Source: an uncultured Muribaculaceae bacterium
GTDB lineage: Bacteria > Bacteroidota > Bacteroidia > Bacteroidales > Muribaculaceae
DNA: 55,036 bases
Direction of reading: 5' to 3'
Assembly: GCA_910577355.1 (NCBI GenBank)
Contig: CAJTMY010000016.1
Location: forward strand, 1-55,036
In this document: positions 44,852 to 53,610 of the stretch, piece after piece
How positions within the stretch are numbered: the first letter of the stretch is position 1
Layout: the number at the start of each line of letters is the position of its first letter
Program-made: the position numbers and the translations under genes
The notes under the pieces: generated by a model
What the model was told of the DNA's origin: nothing
The model's database searches: none
What the model saw: only the letters and a program-made list of their open reading frames with translations

Positions 44852-45576
44852 AAAATCTCGGATACAACCGGCAGCGATTTCAGATTGTTGAGCGGCGTGT
44901 GGTGCATGCCGTAATATTCCATTATCCCGTCGAGCATGCGGCGGCGTACCGCACGCGATATGCCTATGCGTTCCGATGCGGCAAAACTCATGCGGTGCAG
45001 CAGCACGACAGCCTTTGAGTCAGACGCATCGAGCCATCGGCCATGCGTCGGTGCGGATACACGATAACGACCTTCGGTCATATCGAATAACCGTCCCGGA
45101 GCCCATTCGCCTGTGTCGGGTGCTATGCCTAAGAATAACCCCAGTTTATAAAGAAACAGCACCGGAAAGTTGGCCACTCCCACGGCACGGCGCATGGCAT
45201 CAAGGCGAATTACGGAGTCGAATATGAAATCGGTAAGCATGACATCGGGCGGTGACTCGCGCAGTATGTGTTCAAGCGCCTCGGATATGAACATCGACAC
45301 CAAGGCCTTGGCCGGGTCGTAGCATAGGTCGGACAGCACATGGAGCGGCTTTACGTCGCGGATGGTAAGCAATTCGCGGCCCGGACGTATGTCCGATTCC
45401 CCTTCAAACAGGCACAGCGGCTGCATCAGGGCACGGCGTCGCTGTGCCTCTCGGCTGTTGCCGGACGGTATGATGAACGACACTCTGCCACGCTCGCGGC
45501 TCCATGCCGTTGTTATCGACCGCCGGTCATCGTATTTGATGGTGCGGAGTGCCACACATCTGAGTGATTCGTACAT
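44848..45576 (-). CDS. recO: DNA repair protein RecO
   Basis: 242 residues. N-terminal OB-fold (SLRCVALRTIKYDDRRSITT, SREREGR-type turn, SFIIPSG) and a helical C-terminal domain as in Bacteroidetes RecO. RecO acts with RecR to load RecA onto SSB-coated gaps. The frame opens at 45657, but the ATG at 45576 (MYESLRCVAL) gives the normal N-terminus; a weak TAATTTTA box lies at 45597-45604. No zinc cysteine cluster is seen, as is usual in this phylum. Confidence 0.88.
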   Translation of the reverse strand: MYESLRCVALRTIKYDDRRSITTAWSRERGRVSFIIPSGNSREAQRRRALMQPLCLFEGESDIRPGRELLTIRDVKPLHVLSDLCYDPAKALVSMFISEALEHILRESPPDVMLTDFIFDSVIRLDAMRRAVGVANFPVLFLYKLGLFLGIAPDTGEWAPGRLFDMTEGRYRVSAPTHGRWLDASDSKAVVLLHRMSFAASERIGISRAVRRRMLDGIMEYYGMHHTPLNNLKSLPVVSEIF

Positions 45577-45644
45577 ATATTTGGCATTTGAAAAGGTAAA
45601 ATTAGAAAAAAAACGTAAAAAAAACACTTTTTCAGTCTGATTTT

Positions 45645-45675
45645 TTTGCCACTCCAAAAAATCTGCTTAAATTTG
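45645..45675 (+). promoter_or_regulatory. Promoter of the tRNA-Glu/rpsT/tRNA-Glu operon
   Basis: TTTG (45645-45648), 19-nt spacer, TAAATTTG (45668-45675): full consensus. The tRNA begins 20 nt downstream of the -7 box. Confidence 0.75.
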
Positions 45676-45694
45676 CACTCGCTTAACGCATGAT

Positions 45695-45766
45695 GGCCCA
45701 TTCGTCTATCGGTTAGGACGCAAGATTTTCATTCTTGAAAGAGCAGTTCGATTCTGCTATGGGCTA
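45695..45766 (+). tRNA. tRNA-Glu (anticodon TTC), copy 1
   Basis: 72 nt folding as a cloverleaf: acceptor GGCCCAT/ATGGGCT (first pair G-U), anticodon stem CAAGA/TCTTG with loop TTTTCAT (anticodon TTC), T-arm with GTTCGATTC. CCA is not encoded. It is identical to the copy at 46079. Confidence 0.95.
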
Positions 45767-45801
45767 CAATTATCAAACCAAACAGATTATAGCACAGACA
45801 A

Positions 45802-46059
45802 ATGGCAAATCATAAGTCATCACTCAAACGCATCCGCCAGACAGAGGCCCGTCGCCTGCGCAACCGCTATTACGCCAAGACAGCTCGTAACGCCGTTCGC
45901 GCTCTCCGTCGCCTCACCGACAAGGCCGAGGCCGAGGCAAAGCTGCGCACCGTAAGCGCCATGCTCGACCGTCTCGCCTCCAAAAAGGCTATCAGCAAAA
46001 ACAAAGCCGCCAACCTCAAGAGCAAGCTTGCCAAGCACATCGCAAAGCTCGCTGCCTAA
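45802..46059 (+). CDS. rpsT: 30S ribosomal protein S20
   Basis: 85-residue, helical, lysine/arginine-rich S20 that binds the 5' domain of 16S rRNA. It begins MANHKSSLKRIRQTEARRLR and contains TLDRLASKKAISKNKAA-type core residues (here AMLDRLASKKAISKNKAANL). Normal length. It stands between two identical tRNA-Glu genes under one promoter, so it is probably processed from a mixed tRNA-mRNA transcript. Confidence 0.97.
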   Translation: MANHKSSLKRIRQTEARRLRNRYYAKTARNAVRALRRLTDKAEAEAKLRTVSAMLDRLASKKAISKNKAANLKSKLAKHIAKLAA

Positions 46060-46078
46060 GGCTGCGGATCTTTGACGC

Positions 46079-46150
46079 GGCCCATTCGTCTATCGGTTAG
46101 GACGCAAGATTTTCATTCTTGAAAGAGCAGTTCGATTCTGCTATGGGCTA
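46079..46150 (+). tRNA. tRNA-Glu (anticodon TTC), copy 2
   Basis: Same 72 nt as copy 1, 19 nt after the rpsT stop, with a terminator right behind it. Confidence 0.95.
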
Positions 46151-46152
46151 CG

Positions 46153-46180
46153 AAAATCCCCGGGATCCCGGGGATTTTTT
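46153..46180 (+). terminator. Rho-independent terminator of the tRNA/rpsT operon
   Basis: AAAATCCCCGGG/CCCGGGGATTTT-type perfect palindrome (12-bp stem, centred on CCCGGGATCCCGGG) followed by six T. Confidence 0.9.
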
Positions 46181-46202
46181 GTGTCGATTGTCGAGCCATT
46201 GT

Positions 46203-46228
46203 CCGCACACGGATTTCACGGATTCACA
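46203..46228. repeat. Short A-block repeat, copy 4
   Basis: CACACGGATTTCACGGATTC, the inverse A-block alone, in the gap between the tRNA terminator and the next gene. Confidence 0.6.
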
Positions 46229-46352
46229 CTGTAAAATATTGTGTGAGGCTGTAAACTGAAAAATGTGCAGACCCGGTCATGGGACTGCACATTTCACAGG
46301 AGAGGGGAGAACGAAGTTCATATGCGCCTGCATGTGTGCAGGTGTCTGATAG

Positions 46353-46829
46353 TTAGTTCTTTTTATTATCTTTGTTGCCGAAGTCGTGGCGTGCTTCCAC
46401 TCGCTGCATCTTCTTGCCGTCGCGGCGGAGGCTCTTCTTGTTGAATCCGTCGGCGTGATGACGGGGCGCCGGCATTTCCACCACCATGTTTTCAAGGAAA
46501 ATCACATATTGGTCGGGTGTGAGGATATTCTTGACGCCGTTGATATAGTCGCGGCGCGACTGGCGGCGGTCGGTGCGCTGCTTGTCGGCGCGGTCGCCCT
46601 TGGCAGGCTTGAGTGCGTCGAGTGCGGTCTTCTGCTGATCGGAGAGTGTGATGCCTGCAAACGGGTCGGAGCGCCGGCAGTCATCTTTACGGTCGCATCT
46701 GGTTTTGTTGCAATCGGGCTTTGTGCATTCCTGCCTGGCGCATTGTGCGGTCTGAGGAGTCTGTGCAATGGCGGGTATGCCGCAGAGAGCGGCTATGGCT
46801 ATGGCCATTGTAATGATATTCTTTTTCAT
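46353..46829 (-). CDS. Spy/CpxP-like exported protein with regular cysteine array
   Basis: 158 residues, signal peptide about 1-22 (ending PAIAQ). Mature N-terminus has five cysteines at near-regular spacing (C-x4-C-x4-C-x4-C-x5-C) among acidic and basic residues, a plausible metal-binding or disulfide array. The rest is helical with the LTxxQ-type pattern of Spy proteins seen twice: ITLSDQQKTALDAL and ILTPDQYVIFLENM. Spy-like proteins act as periplasmic chaperones or metal sensors under envelope stress. C-terminus is basic with histidines (RHHADGF). Product role inferred. Confidence 0.65.
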   Translation of the reverse strand: MKKNIITMAIAIAALCGIPAIAQTPQTAQCARQECTKPDCNKTRCDRKDDCRRSDPFAGITLSDQQKTALDALKPAKGDRADKQRTDRRQSRRDYINGVKNILTPDQYVIFLENMVVEMPAPRHHADGFNKKSLRRDGKKMQRVEARHDFGNKDNKKN

Positions 46830-46998
46830 TGTCTTGAGTGCTTTGTTTTCTTTATTACCTTATCTAAACTTTAAACCTATTGTCGCTATTAAGACAAAAA
46901 GAGCGGTACAAGGTTTAAAAACCGCCCAGACTTTAACCGCGCTTAACAAAATGCCTGCAAAATGTTAACGCGACCGCCCATGCCCGGATGGCACTACC

Positions 46999-47118
46999 AC
47001 ACACAGATTCCACAGATTCCCACGGATTGTTTTTGTTGGTGTGCGCCGGCGATATGCCGGATGGCAGGCGGGTGTGACCTCCAAAAAAATCCGTGGAAAT
47101 CTGTGGAATTCGTGTGAG
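46999..47118. repeat. A-block inverted pair, copy 5
   Basis: Inverse A-block CACACACAGATTCCACAGAT and on to CCCACGGATT (46999-47028) faces A-block ATCCGTGGAAATCTGTGGAA (47089-47108) and GTGTGAG up to 47118. Located between the Spy-like gene and the end of the acyl-CoA synthetase gene; nothing else recognisable in the gap. Confidence 0.7.
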
Positions 47119-47127
47119 AGTGTACGG

Positions 47128-48804
47128 TCAGTTCTGATACAGATAGCGTTTTATCGAATGCTTAGGGGTCTTTTCAAATTCCACCGGCATTATTTTCACG
47201 CCCGATAGCTGGCTGTATGCGGGTAGCTCGGAGTTCAGCTCTCTGATGCTCTTCTCCATCAGTGGTTCGAGCTGCGAGGGGTCGATGCCGGCTTTCTGCG
47301 AGTTCTCGAAGTCGGGATATATCAGGGCGACGAGTTTTCCGTTCTTCTCCACTACAAGCGATTCCATCACATACGGCAGATTGTTGATCTTTATCTCGAT
47401 TTCTTCGGGATATATATTCTGTCCCGACGGGCCGAGAATCATGCTCTTGTCGCGGCCGCGGATATAAAGATATCTGTCGGCGTCCATCTGGCATATGTCG
47501 CCGGTGCTCATCCAGCCGTCGCGGAATGCAGCCTCGGTGGCCTCGGGGTTCTTGTAGTATCCTTTCATCACATTGTCGCCGCGCACCCACAGCACGCCCG
47601 GGGTGGCCGACGGGTCGGACGAGTCGATGCGGGCTTCCATGCGGTTGACTATTCGGCCGCACGAGCCGGGGCGCTGCCTGTCCCATACCTCGTATGATAT
47701 GAGGGGGGCGCATTCGGTCATGCCGTAGCCGATGGTGAACGGGAATTTTATCTTGCGCAGAAATGCCTCGACGTCGGCGCTGAGCGGCGCGCCGCCGATG
47801 ACGAGCTGCTGCATGTTGCCTCCGAACGTATCCACCAGCTTCTCGCGTATCTTGCCCAGCAGATGTCCGTCGACCACCGGCAGGTGGAGCAGCAGCTTCA
47901 TCACGGGCTTGTCGAGCATGGGGAACACGCGGGTCTTGATTATTTTCTCTATAACGAGCGGCACGGTGATTATCAGCTTGGGTTTCACGGTGGCGAAGGC
48001 TTCCATGATGATGCGCGGCGACGGGGTGCGCGTGAGGAAGTATATATGGCAGCCCTTGCAGAACGGAAACAGCATCTCGATGCTGAGGCCGAACATATGT
48101 GCCAGCGGCAGCATGCATATCATGCCGTCGCCTGGCTTGAGATATTCGATATTGTCGATGGAGAAGCGGATGTTGCTCCACAGGTTGCGGTAGCTCAGCA
48201 TCACACCCTTGGAGAATCCGGTCGAGCCGGAGGTGTAGTTGATCAGAGCCGTATCTGCGTCGGATTCCGGTTCACGGTATATCACATTGTCGGGCGTGAA
48301 GCGCTCGGGGTATCGCTCTCCGAAAAGCAGATTGAGTTTGTGCCGTGCCTCGGTGAGACGTTTCGATCGCGAGAAGAGCAGCGAGTAGTCTTGTATGCGC
48401 ATCACACCGTCGATGCCTTCTATGGCCTCGGGGTCGAGGTTTTCAAATATGGTTTTGTCGGTAAAAAGCAGTTTCGCATCGGAGTGGTTCACCAGATGGT
48501 GTATGTTGTCGGGCTTGAACTCATGAAGTATGGGCACGGTGACAGTGCCATATGTGAGCGATGCCAGAAAAGCGATGGCCCATTGGGCGCAGTTTTTGCC
48601 GCATATGGCTATCTTGTCGCCGGGCTTTAGGCCGGCTTTTTCAAATATTATATGTAGTTTTGCTATCTTCCGGGCTACATCTCTATACTGGAAACAGGCT
48701 CCGTTGAAATCGCTCAGAGCGGTGTGTTCCCAATTCCGGCGTACAGAATTCTGCACGAGAGAGACGATCGAATCCGGAGTGAATTTATCGGTTTGTGTTG
48801 TCAT
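47128..48804 (-). CDS. AMP-binding acyl-CoA synthetase (long-chain fatty acid type)
   Basis: 558-residue adenylate-forming enzyme. The ATP motif YTSGSTGFSKGVMLS (near residue 195), GYGMTECAPL, and the hinge motif STGDICQMDADRYLYIRGR with the C-terminal lysine region KHSIKRYLYQ identify an acyl-CoA or acyl-ACP synthetase that activates a carboxylic acid as acyl-AMP then thioester. Substrate probably a fatty acid. The frame opens at a TTG (48825) inside the promoter; the ATG at 48804 is the true start. Single gene. Confidence 0.92.
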   Translation of the reverse strand: MTTQTDKFTPDSIVSLVQNSVRRNWEHTALSDFNGACFQYRDVARKIAKLHIIFEKAGLKPGDKIAICGKNCAQWAIAFLASLTYGTVTVPILHEFKPDNIHHLVNHSDAKLLFTDKTIFENLDPEAIEGIDGVMRIQDYSLLFSRSKRLTEARHKLNLLFGERYPERFTPDNVIYREPESDADTALINYTSGSTGFSKGVMLSYRNLWSNIRFSIDNIEYLKPGDGMICMLPLAHMFGLSIEMLFPFCKGCHIYFLTRTPSPRIIMEAFATVKPKLIITVPLVIEKIIKTRVFPMLDKPVMKLLLHLPVVDGHLLGKIREKLVDTFGGNMQQLVIGGAPLSADVEAFLRKIKFPFTIGYGMTECAPLISYEVWDRQRPGSCGRIVNRMEARIDSSDPSATPGVLWVRGDNVMKGYYKNPEATEAAFRDGWMSTGDICQMDADRYLYIRGRDKSMILGPSGQNIYPEEIEIKINNLPYVMESLVVEKNGKLVALIYPDFENSQKAGIDPSQLEPLMEKSIRELNSELPAYSQLSGVKIMPVEFEKTPKHSIKRYLYQN

Positions 48805-48822
48805 ATTAGTCGGTTTGGATTG

Positions 48823-48855
48823 CAAATATAGTGAATTATTAAAGAAAAAAGCAAA
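48823..48855 (-). promoter_or_regulatory. Promoter of the acyl-CoA synthetase gene
   Basis: On the minus strand TTTG (48852-48855), 21 nt, TATATTTG (48823-48830). It places the transcript start near the ATG at 48804, giving a very short leader. Confidence 0.7.
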
Positions 48856-48993
48856 TTAATCTAAAAAAACAACAGTTTCGGTTTGCTGATGGTTCGTCGG
48901 GACTGAAAAGATATGGTGCCCGCCGGAAATAGCTGTCATTTTGTGGCACTGCATACCCTGATGAAAGTATATTTAAATAAAAATACATTTTCT

Positions 48994-49025
48994 TTTGGTT
49001 ATTTGCTTTATAATATTTAAATTTG
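48994..49025 (+). promoter_or_regulatory. Promoter of the secreted-protein gene at 49055
   Basis: TTTG (48994-48997), 20 nt, TAAATTTG (49018-49025), 29 nt before the ATG. Confidence 0.75.
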
Positions 49026-49054
49026 CCGACATAATATTAAAACACATGTTGCTT

Positions 49055-50104
49055 ATGAAGAAAATTTACACATTCGCTATTGTCTCATTGCTTGTGTCAG
49101 GCATGGCCGCAGCGGCCGGGCCGGTCGAGAAGTCGTTAAAGAAAGCCGCAGCTTTGCCGGCACCGGTATCATTGCCGGCCACCGATGTCACCGACGAAGG
49201 CTTTACCGCAAACTGGAAGACATATCCCGGCGCAGAGTCTTATACCGTGCTCGTGTATGAGCCCGAGGTGGTATCGGCGGCCGGAGAATACAGTATCATC
49301 GAGGAGAATTTCAACCTTGTGAACAAGGGCAGCACCGTGGAGCCTTATTTCCCCGACGAGGCCTATATATCGATAAGCGACCTCGGCTGGACATATACCC
49401 CCGACTGGACCGGTTTCTATCCCGTTTTTTCGCGCGGTATGGTAAGCGGCATCATATATTCTCCGTATCTCGACCTCGTGCACGACGGCGGCAAGTTTAC
49501 CGTGACATTCGGCGTCACCGGCTACAGCGGCGCCACTGTCAAACTCACATCGTCCGGCGCCACCGAGGAAACAAAGGAGTTTGTCCTCGTCACCTCCGGC
49601 TACAACGAACTTACAGCCACGTTCACCAACGGCACGCACGACACATATCTCACATTTGTCGACTTCGGTATACTCGATGACCCCGATAATCTGTACAGCA
49701 ACTGCTACGACTATCTCGACGACATCAAGGTGACTCAGCACCTCGAGGCCGGCGAGACCGCACTGCGCATCGTCGACTGCAAGGAGTCGTTCACCACATC
49801 GCAGGAATTCGCTACCCTGCCTTTCCGCTACGGGGCCACAAAATTGGCATACGATGTGCAGGCCAATATCGTTACGTTCAACGATCCCGACGACCCCTAC
49901 GACTACGACGTGGAGTGGACTCCATATTCCGACCTGCAGTATGTCACACTCGGCACACAGGGCGTGACCGATGTAAAGGCCGATAACGCAACGTCCGCCG
50001 AGTATTATACCCTTCAGGGAGTATACGTAGGCAGCGAAGCCCCTGCCCCCGGCCTGTATGTGGTGCGCCGCGGCGACAAGACAAGCAAAGAAATCGTTAA
50101 ATAA
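49055..50104 (+). CDS. Secreted protein with Fn3-like start and C-terminal sorting-like motif
   Basis: 349 residues, signal peptide about 1-20. Residues about 31-55 (LPATDVTDEGFTANWKTYPG) are the first strands of a fibronectin type III domain; then a jelly-roll-like region of the choice-of-anchor type (YSPYLDLVHDGGKFTVTFGV). The last 35 residues, EYYTLQGVYVGSEAPAPGLY and on to the terminal VK, match the ends of the next two secreted proteins and resemble type IX secretion-type C-terminal signals. ATG 49055 is chosen from signal-peptide and promoter position (49046 is possible). Function unknown; probably cell-surface or secreted. Confidence 0.7.
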   Translation: MKKIYTFAIVSLLVSGMAAAAGPVEKSLKKAAALPAPVSLPATDVTDEGFTANWKTYPGAESYTVLVYEPEVVSAAGEYSIIEENFNLVNKGSTVEPYFPDEAYISISDLGWTYTPDWTGFYPVFSRGMVSGIIYSPYLDLVHDGGKFTVTFGVTGYSGATVKLTSSGATEETKEFVLVTSGYNELTATFTNGTHDTYLTFVDFGILDDPDNLYSNCYDYLDDIKVTQHLEAGETALRIVDCKESFTTSQEFATLPFRYGATKLAYDVQANIVTFNDPDDPYDYDVEWTPYSDLQYVTLGTQGVTDVKADNATSAEYYTLQGVYVGSEAPAPGLYVVRRGDKTSKEIVK

Positions 50105-50118
50105 AATCTATTCCGATT

Positions 50119-50958
50119 ATGAAAAAACTTCTACTTGCATTGGCTGCCATGGCAGCCCTGGGCATGTCGGCTCAGACATCCGACACCGGCACATACTCGG
50201 TATGTGTGGGCGAATTCGACAATCCCGGCTCCGAAGAGATAAGTGTCGGCGCAGGCTCCTGGTGGGAGAAAGCCCCGGTGCAGTTCTATACAAAGTATTC
50301 GGGCACACAGGTCATCTACGAGGCCGACTATCTTACAGGCATCAAGACCGGCGACTTCATCACCGAGGTTGTGTTCAAATACGGCGACGACGGCTCGTTT
50401 ATCGACATCGAGGCCGATCTCGACTGCCTCATCGAGAATACCGCCGTGAACGAGTTTGACAAGAAGCCCGACACCGACACCTATCTGTGGGTCGACATGG
50501 ATCCCACCACATCGCACTCCAAGCTCGAATATCAGGTGGATCTCTACTATATGGAAGATACCGAACTTCACTTTGTGCTCGACAAGCCCCTGCGCTACGA
50601 TGGCGGCAACCTGCTCGTCACCACATTCTCCGACGTGACCAACGGCAACGAGGCCATGGCGATGGTGACCTATGCCATGCGCACCGACAAGTACACCACC
50701 ATGGCGATGGGTTCGGACAAGGAATCATTCCTCGACTGCTACGACACCGGCCAGATGTACGACTATCAGGGCCCAAACAAATACTTGCCCGTGGTGAAAT
50801 TTGAATGCACCGCTGCTGCCGGCATCACATCGGTAGACGCCGACACAGCCGCCCCCGCGCAGTACTTCAACCTGCAGGGCGTGGCAGTGGATAATCCCAC
50901 ATCGGGTCTCTACATCCGCCGCAGCGGCGACAAAGCCACCAAGGTAATCGTAAAATAA
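50119..50958 (+). CDS. Secreted protein with C-terminal sorting-like motif
   Basis: 279 residues, signal peptide MKKLLLALAAMAALGMSAQ. The mature part is acidic and beta-rich, with a central region YLTGIKTGDFITEVVFKYGD and DTELHFVLDKPLRYDGGNLL, related in pattern to residues of the 660-residue protein encoded at 51122. Ends QYFNLQGVAVDNPTSGLYIR and ...VIVK, the shared C-terminal motif. It follows the previous gene after 14 nt, so they form an operon. No enzyme motif seen. Confidence 0.7.
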   Translation: MKKLLLALAAMAALGMSAQTSDTGTYSVCVGEFDNPGSEEISVGAGSWWEKAPVQFYTKYSGTQVIYEADYLTGIKTGDFITEVVFKYGDDGSFIDIEADLDCLIENTAVNEFDKKPDTDTYLWVDMDPTTSHSKLEYQVDLYYMEDTELHFVLDKPLRYDGGNLLVTTFSDVTNGNEAMAMVTYAMRTDKYTTMAMGSDKESFLDCYDTGQMYDYQGPNKYLPVVKFECTAAAGITSVDADTAAPAQYFNLQGVAVDNPTSGLYIRRSGDKATKVIVK

Positions 50959-51002
50959 TCACTACGATACGTGGCTGAAACTAAAAAATAACTGCGATAA
51001 AG

Positions 51003-51097
51003 TAGGGACGCACACGGTCCGTGCGTCCGCCCTCGGGAGCATTGTATACCGCCCGCCATCCGGCAGCGACCGGACGCACGAGCCGTACGCCCCTACC
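51003..51097. repeat. Inverted repeat of the TAGGGACGCAC family
   Basis: TAGGGACGCACACGGTCCGT and on to GCGTCC (51003-51028) is the imperfect inverse of GGACGCACGAGCCGTACGCC and CCTACC (51072-51097). The first arm is itself a small hairpin (GGACGCAC/GTGCGTCC). The second arm is nearly the same as the unit repeated three times at 53730-53873. Confidence 0.75.
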
Positions 51098-51121
51098 GCC
51101 AATCGCTAAAAACCAATCAAT

Positions 51122-53104
51122 ATGAAAAAAATAATAACAATCCTCCTCCTGGCCCTCGCCGTCATCCTACCCCCCCCTATGGTGGCGGAGACGTTCTCGC
51201 CTGGAAATAAATGGGATAATCAGACGTGGGATGACGCAGAAAATGGAATACCTGTAGATTTTACAAATTCTGCATCAGCTTCACAAATAATTTTCACCTA
51301 TGAAGATTTAAAAGCTCTGGCACCTACAACAATGGCCAATGGATCGGCCATAAAGAATGAAATATCTGGCATCCAATTCAAAATTTATACTGATTATTTA
51401 TATGGTATGGACGGTTCTGCAGATATCAGTATATATTTGGAAAATATCGAAGATATTGACTTTCCACAAGTCAATAAGAAATATCAGTGGTTCGACTACA
51501 CCGAAGGATGTAAAGGCGAGATCCAACTTTCAGGTTCAGATATTTTAGATACCCATACAGATAGTGGAGAATTAGAATATCTTATCAATATCCCTTTAGA
51601 ACAAAAAGTTATTTATTCTGGAAAATCTTTGTTAATTACTATTATTTGTGAAAATAATAGTATTTCAGATTATGTGTCTGAGCCTTGGATAATAGGCACA
51701 AATACATATTCTTCAACATATGGAAAATGTGGATTCAGCTCGACCTCAGCAAACCTTAATGGTTCAATTAGTGGAACCCCAACCCATCAGTTACCTATTT
51801 TGTGTTTTGATTACGCACAAATCATCGAGCAGGCTGAGGGTACTCCTGTGACGCTGCAAAATGTTGTGCCGGTTGTCGAGAACCTTACTGCCGATCCCGC
51901 ATTGAATCAGGGCCCGTCGGTCAACGAGATCGCAATTCACTTTGATGTGAACGATCCTACCAACTGCGGCGAATATGAAATCGCTGTAAACGACAAATCT
52001 GTCGGCTCTATCCATTCCACCTCGGGCACGCTCAACTTCTTTGCCATGCCCACCTCTGATGTTAAGCTTTCGGTGATACCGAAAGGCGAAGGTGTTGTCG
52101 CTACCGATATGACAGTTTCGTTGGCCGACTTCGAGGCTCTATTCGCCAATCCGACTGTATCGACAGAAAAGACTGCGCTTTACGGTGCATACAATGTGGA
52201 ATATGATAAGAGTATTTCACTCGAAGGTGCTGCACAGTTCAAGATCGAGACAGCGCTCAAGGCCGCATGGCTAAATGCTTCCATGCAGCCAATGTTCTCG
52301 GATAATGATTATCCTGCAAATATAGAACGGCTTCTGCCTCCAAATGCAACTAACTACAAATATTTGGAACTTACAGAAGGACTGGCTTCATTTCATGTTA
52401 AAAACGCCATGACGCTCAGCGCCGAGAACGGCATAATCAAGGACTTCAACAAGACAACACGCATCACTGTCGCTTTCGGAGTAGATTATCCTGTTGCAAC
52501 CAAGGCTGCGCCCGTATTGGTGGAAGGTCGCGATGATTATGCGTGGACAGGTGAATATGCTCTTGCAGCGGGTGCCGATGTGGCCTTTGCAAAGGTAAGT
52601 CGCAGATACAATGACGGTAGTGGTGAGGATGAATTCAGCGCACGCCTCAATGCTGCTGACGAGAATATCCTTGTTCTTGACATCACATATCCCAAAGTAT
52701 TCAAGAGTGAGATCAACCGCGCAGACAAGACTATAACATTCTTCGCGCCTGCCGGCCATACAATATGGTATGCTTTCGAGCCTGATGCCGCCGTTGCCAC
52801 TTTTGCAGCCGACGATAATCTCGAATGGAAGCAGGCCGAGACCAACCCTTATACCGTATCGTTTGCAGAATTTGGTGCAGGTACCGTACATGCCAAGGCT
52901 GTGAGTGAATCCAACGAGGAATCCGAGACACATACATATTATATGGATGCTGCCGGCGATGTCTCGGGTATCGAATCGGTTGAGGTGGACGGTGATGCGG
53001 CTGTCGAGTACTTCAATCTGCAGGGTGTGCGAGTGGACGAGCCGGCTGCCGGGCTCTATATCCGCCGCCAGGGCGCCAAAGCCACCAAGGTATACGTGAA
53101 ATAA
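51122..53104 (+). CDS. Secreted multi-domain protein with C-terminal sorting-like motif
   Basis: 660 residues, signal peptide about 1-22 (ending PPMVAE). The N-terminal 220 residues are encoded by much AT-richer DNA (51200-51800) than the signal peptide or the rest, and are beta-rich (FKIYTDYLYGMDGSADISIY). The middle and C-terminal parts look like Ig-like repeats (YPVATKAAPVLVEGRDDYAW). It ends EYFNLQGVRVDEPAAGLYIR plus a terminal VK, the same motif as the two upstream proteins. A hairpin terminator follows. Function unknown. Confidence 0.7.
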   Translation: MKKIITILLLALAVILPPPMVAETFSPGNKWDNQTWDDAENGIPVDFTNSASASQIIFTYEDLKALAPTTMANGSAIKNEISGIQFKIYTDYLYGMDGSADISIYLENIEDIDFPQVNKKYQWFDYTEGCKGEIQLSGSDILDTHTDSGELEYLINIPLEQKVIYSGKSLLITIICENNSISDYVSEPWIIGTNTYSSTYGKCGFSSTSANLNGSISGTPTHQLPILCFDYAQIIEQAEGTPVTLQNVVPVVENLTADPALNQGPSVNEIAIHFDVNDPTNCGEYEIAVNDKSVGSIHSTSGTLNFFAMPTSDVKLSVIPKGEGVVATDMTVSLADFEALFANPTVSTEKTALYGAYNVEYDKSISLEGAAQFKIETALKAAWLNASMQPMFSDNDYPANIERLLPPNATNYKYLELTEGLASFHVKNAMTLSAENGIIKDFNKTTRITVAFGVDYPVATKAAPVLVEGRDDYAWTGEYALAAGADVAFAKVSRRYNDGSGEDEFSARLNAADENILVLDITYPKVFKSEINRADKTITFFAPAGHTIWYAFEPDAAVATFAADDNLEWKQAETNPYTVSFAEFGAGTVHAKAVSESNEESETHTYYMDAAGDVSGIESVEVDGDAAVEYFNLQGVRVDEPAAGLYIRRQGAKATKVYVK

Positions 53105-53128
53105 CCTGTTTATTCCATAATCTCTCTG

Positions 53129-53156
53129 CCGTCCCGATGCGCAAGTGTCGGGACGG
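53129..53156 (+). terminator. Hairpin terminator after the secreted-protein cluster
   Basis: CCGTCCCGA (53129-53137) pairs perfectly with TCGGGACGG (53148-53156), 10-nt loop; only a weak T-rich tail. Confidence 0.6.
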
Positions 53157-53169
53157 CTTGTATATATGA

Positions 53170-53480
53170 CCTCACAATGATTCCGCAGATTCACACGGAT
53201 TTTGCGTGGTGAGGCCGCCGGACGGCGAGGCGTGCGTAGCCCGCCGATTTACTCGTAGCCGAGCCCGCCGAGCCTTCAAAGCGAGGCGTGCTCGGACAGG
53301 CGTTCCCCCTCGTTATGGCGCCCGTAGGCCGCCGATTTAATTAACGACGATTCCTGCGCAGCAGCTCAAATCGGCGGGCTACGCACGCCTCTCCGTCCAC
53401 CCACACAGATTCCACAGATTTTTCAGGAGGATCGCGTCAAAAAACAAATCTGTGTGAATCTGTGTAATTTGTGTGTGGGA
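53170..53480. repeat. Interspersed palindromic repeat, copy 6 (long form)
   Basis: Order: inverse A-block (GATTCCGCAGATTCACACGG), inverse B-block GGCGTGCGTAGCCCGCCGAT (from 53230), the core (53258-53342) shared with copy 2, B-block AATCGGCGGGCTACGCACGC (to about 53389), inverse A-block CACACAGATTCCACAGATTT (53401-53420) and A-block AATCTGTGTGAATCTGTGTA (53447-53466). No coding potential. Confidence 0.75.
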
Positions 53481-53610
53481 GGAATCCGTGTGAGGCAGTG
53501 CGCCCGGATTGCGAGGCGTATATAGAGGCGCCGTAGGTGCCGGGCGAACAGTAGGCAGGGGCAAGCGCCCCGTAGGGATGCGCCGCCCCTGTATATCTGG
53601 TATGAAAAAA

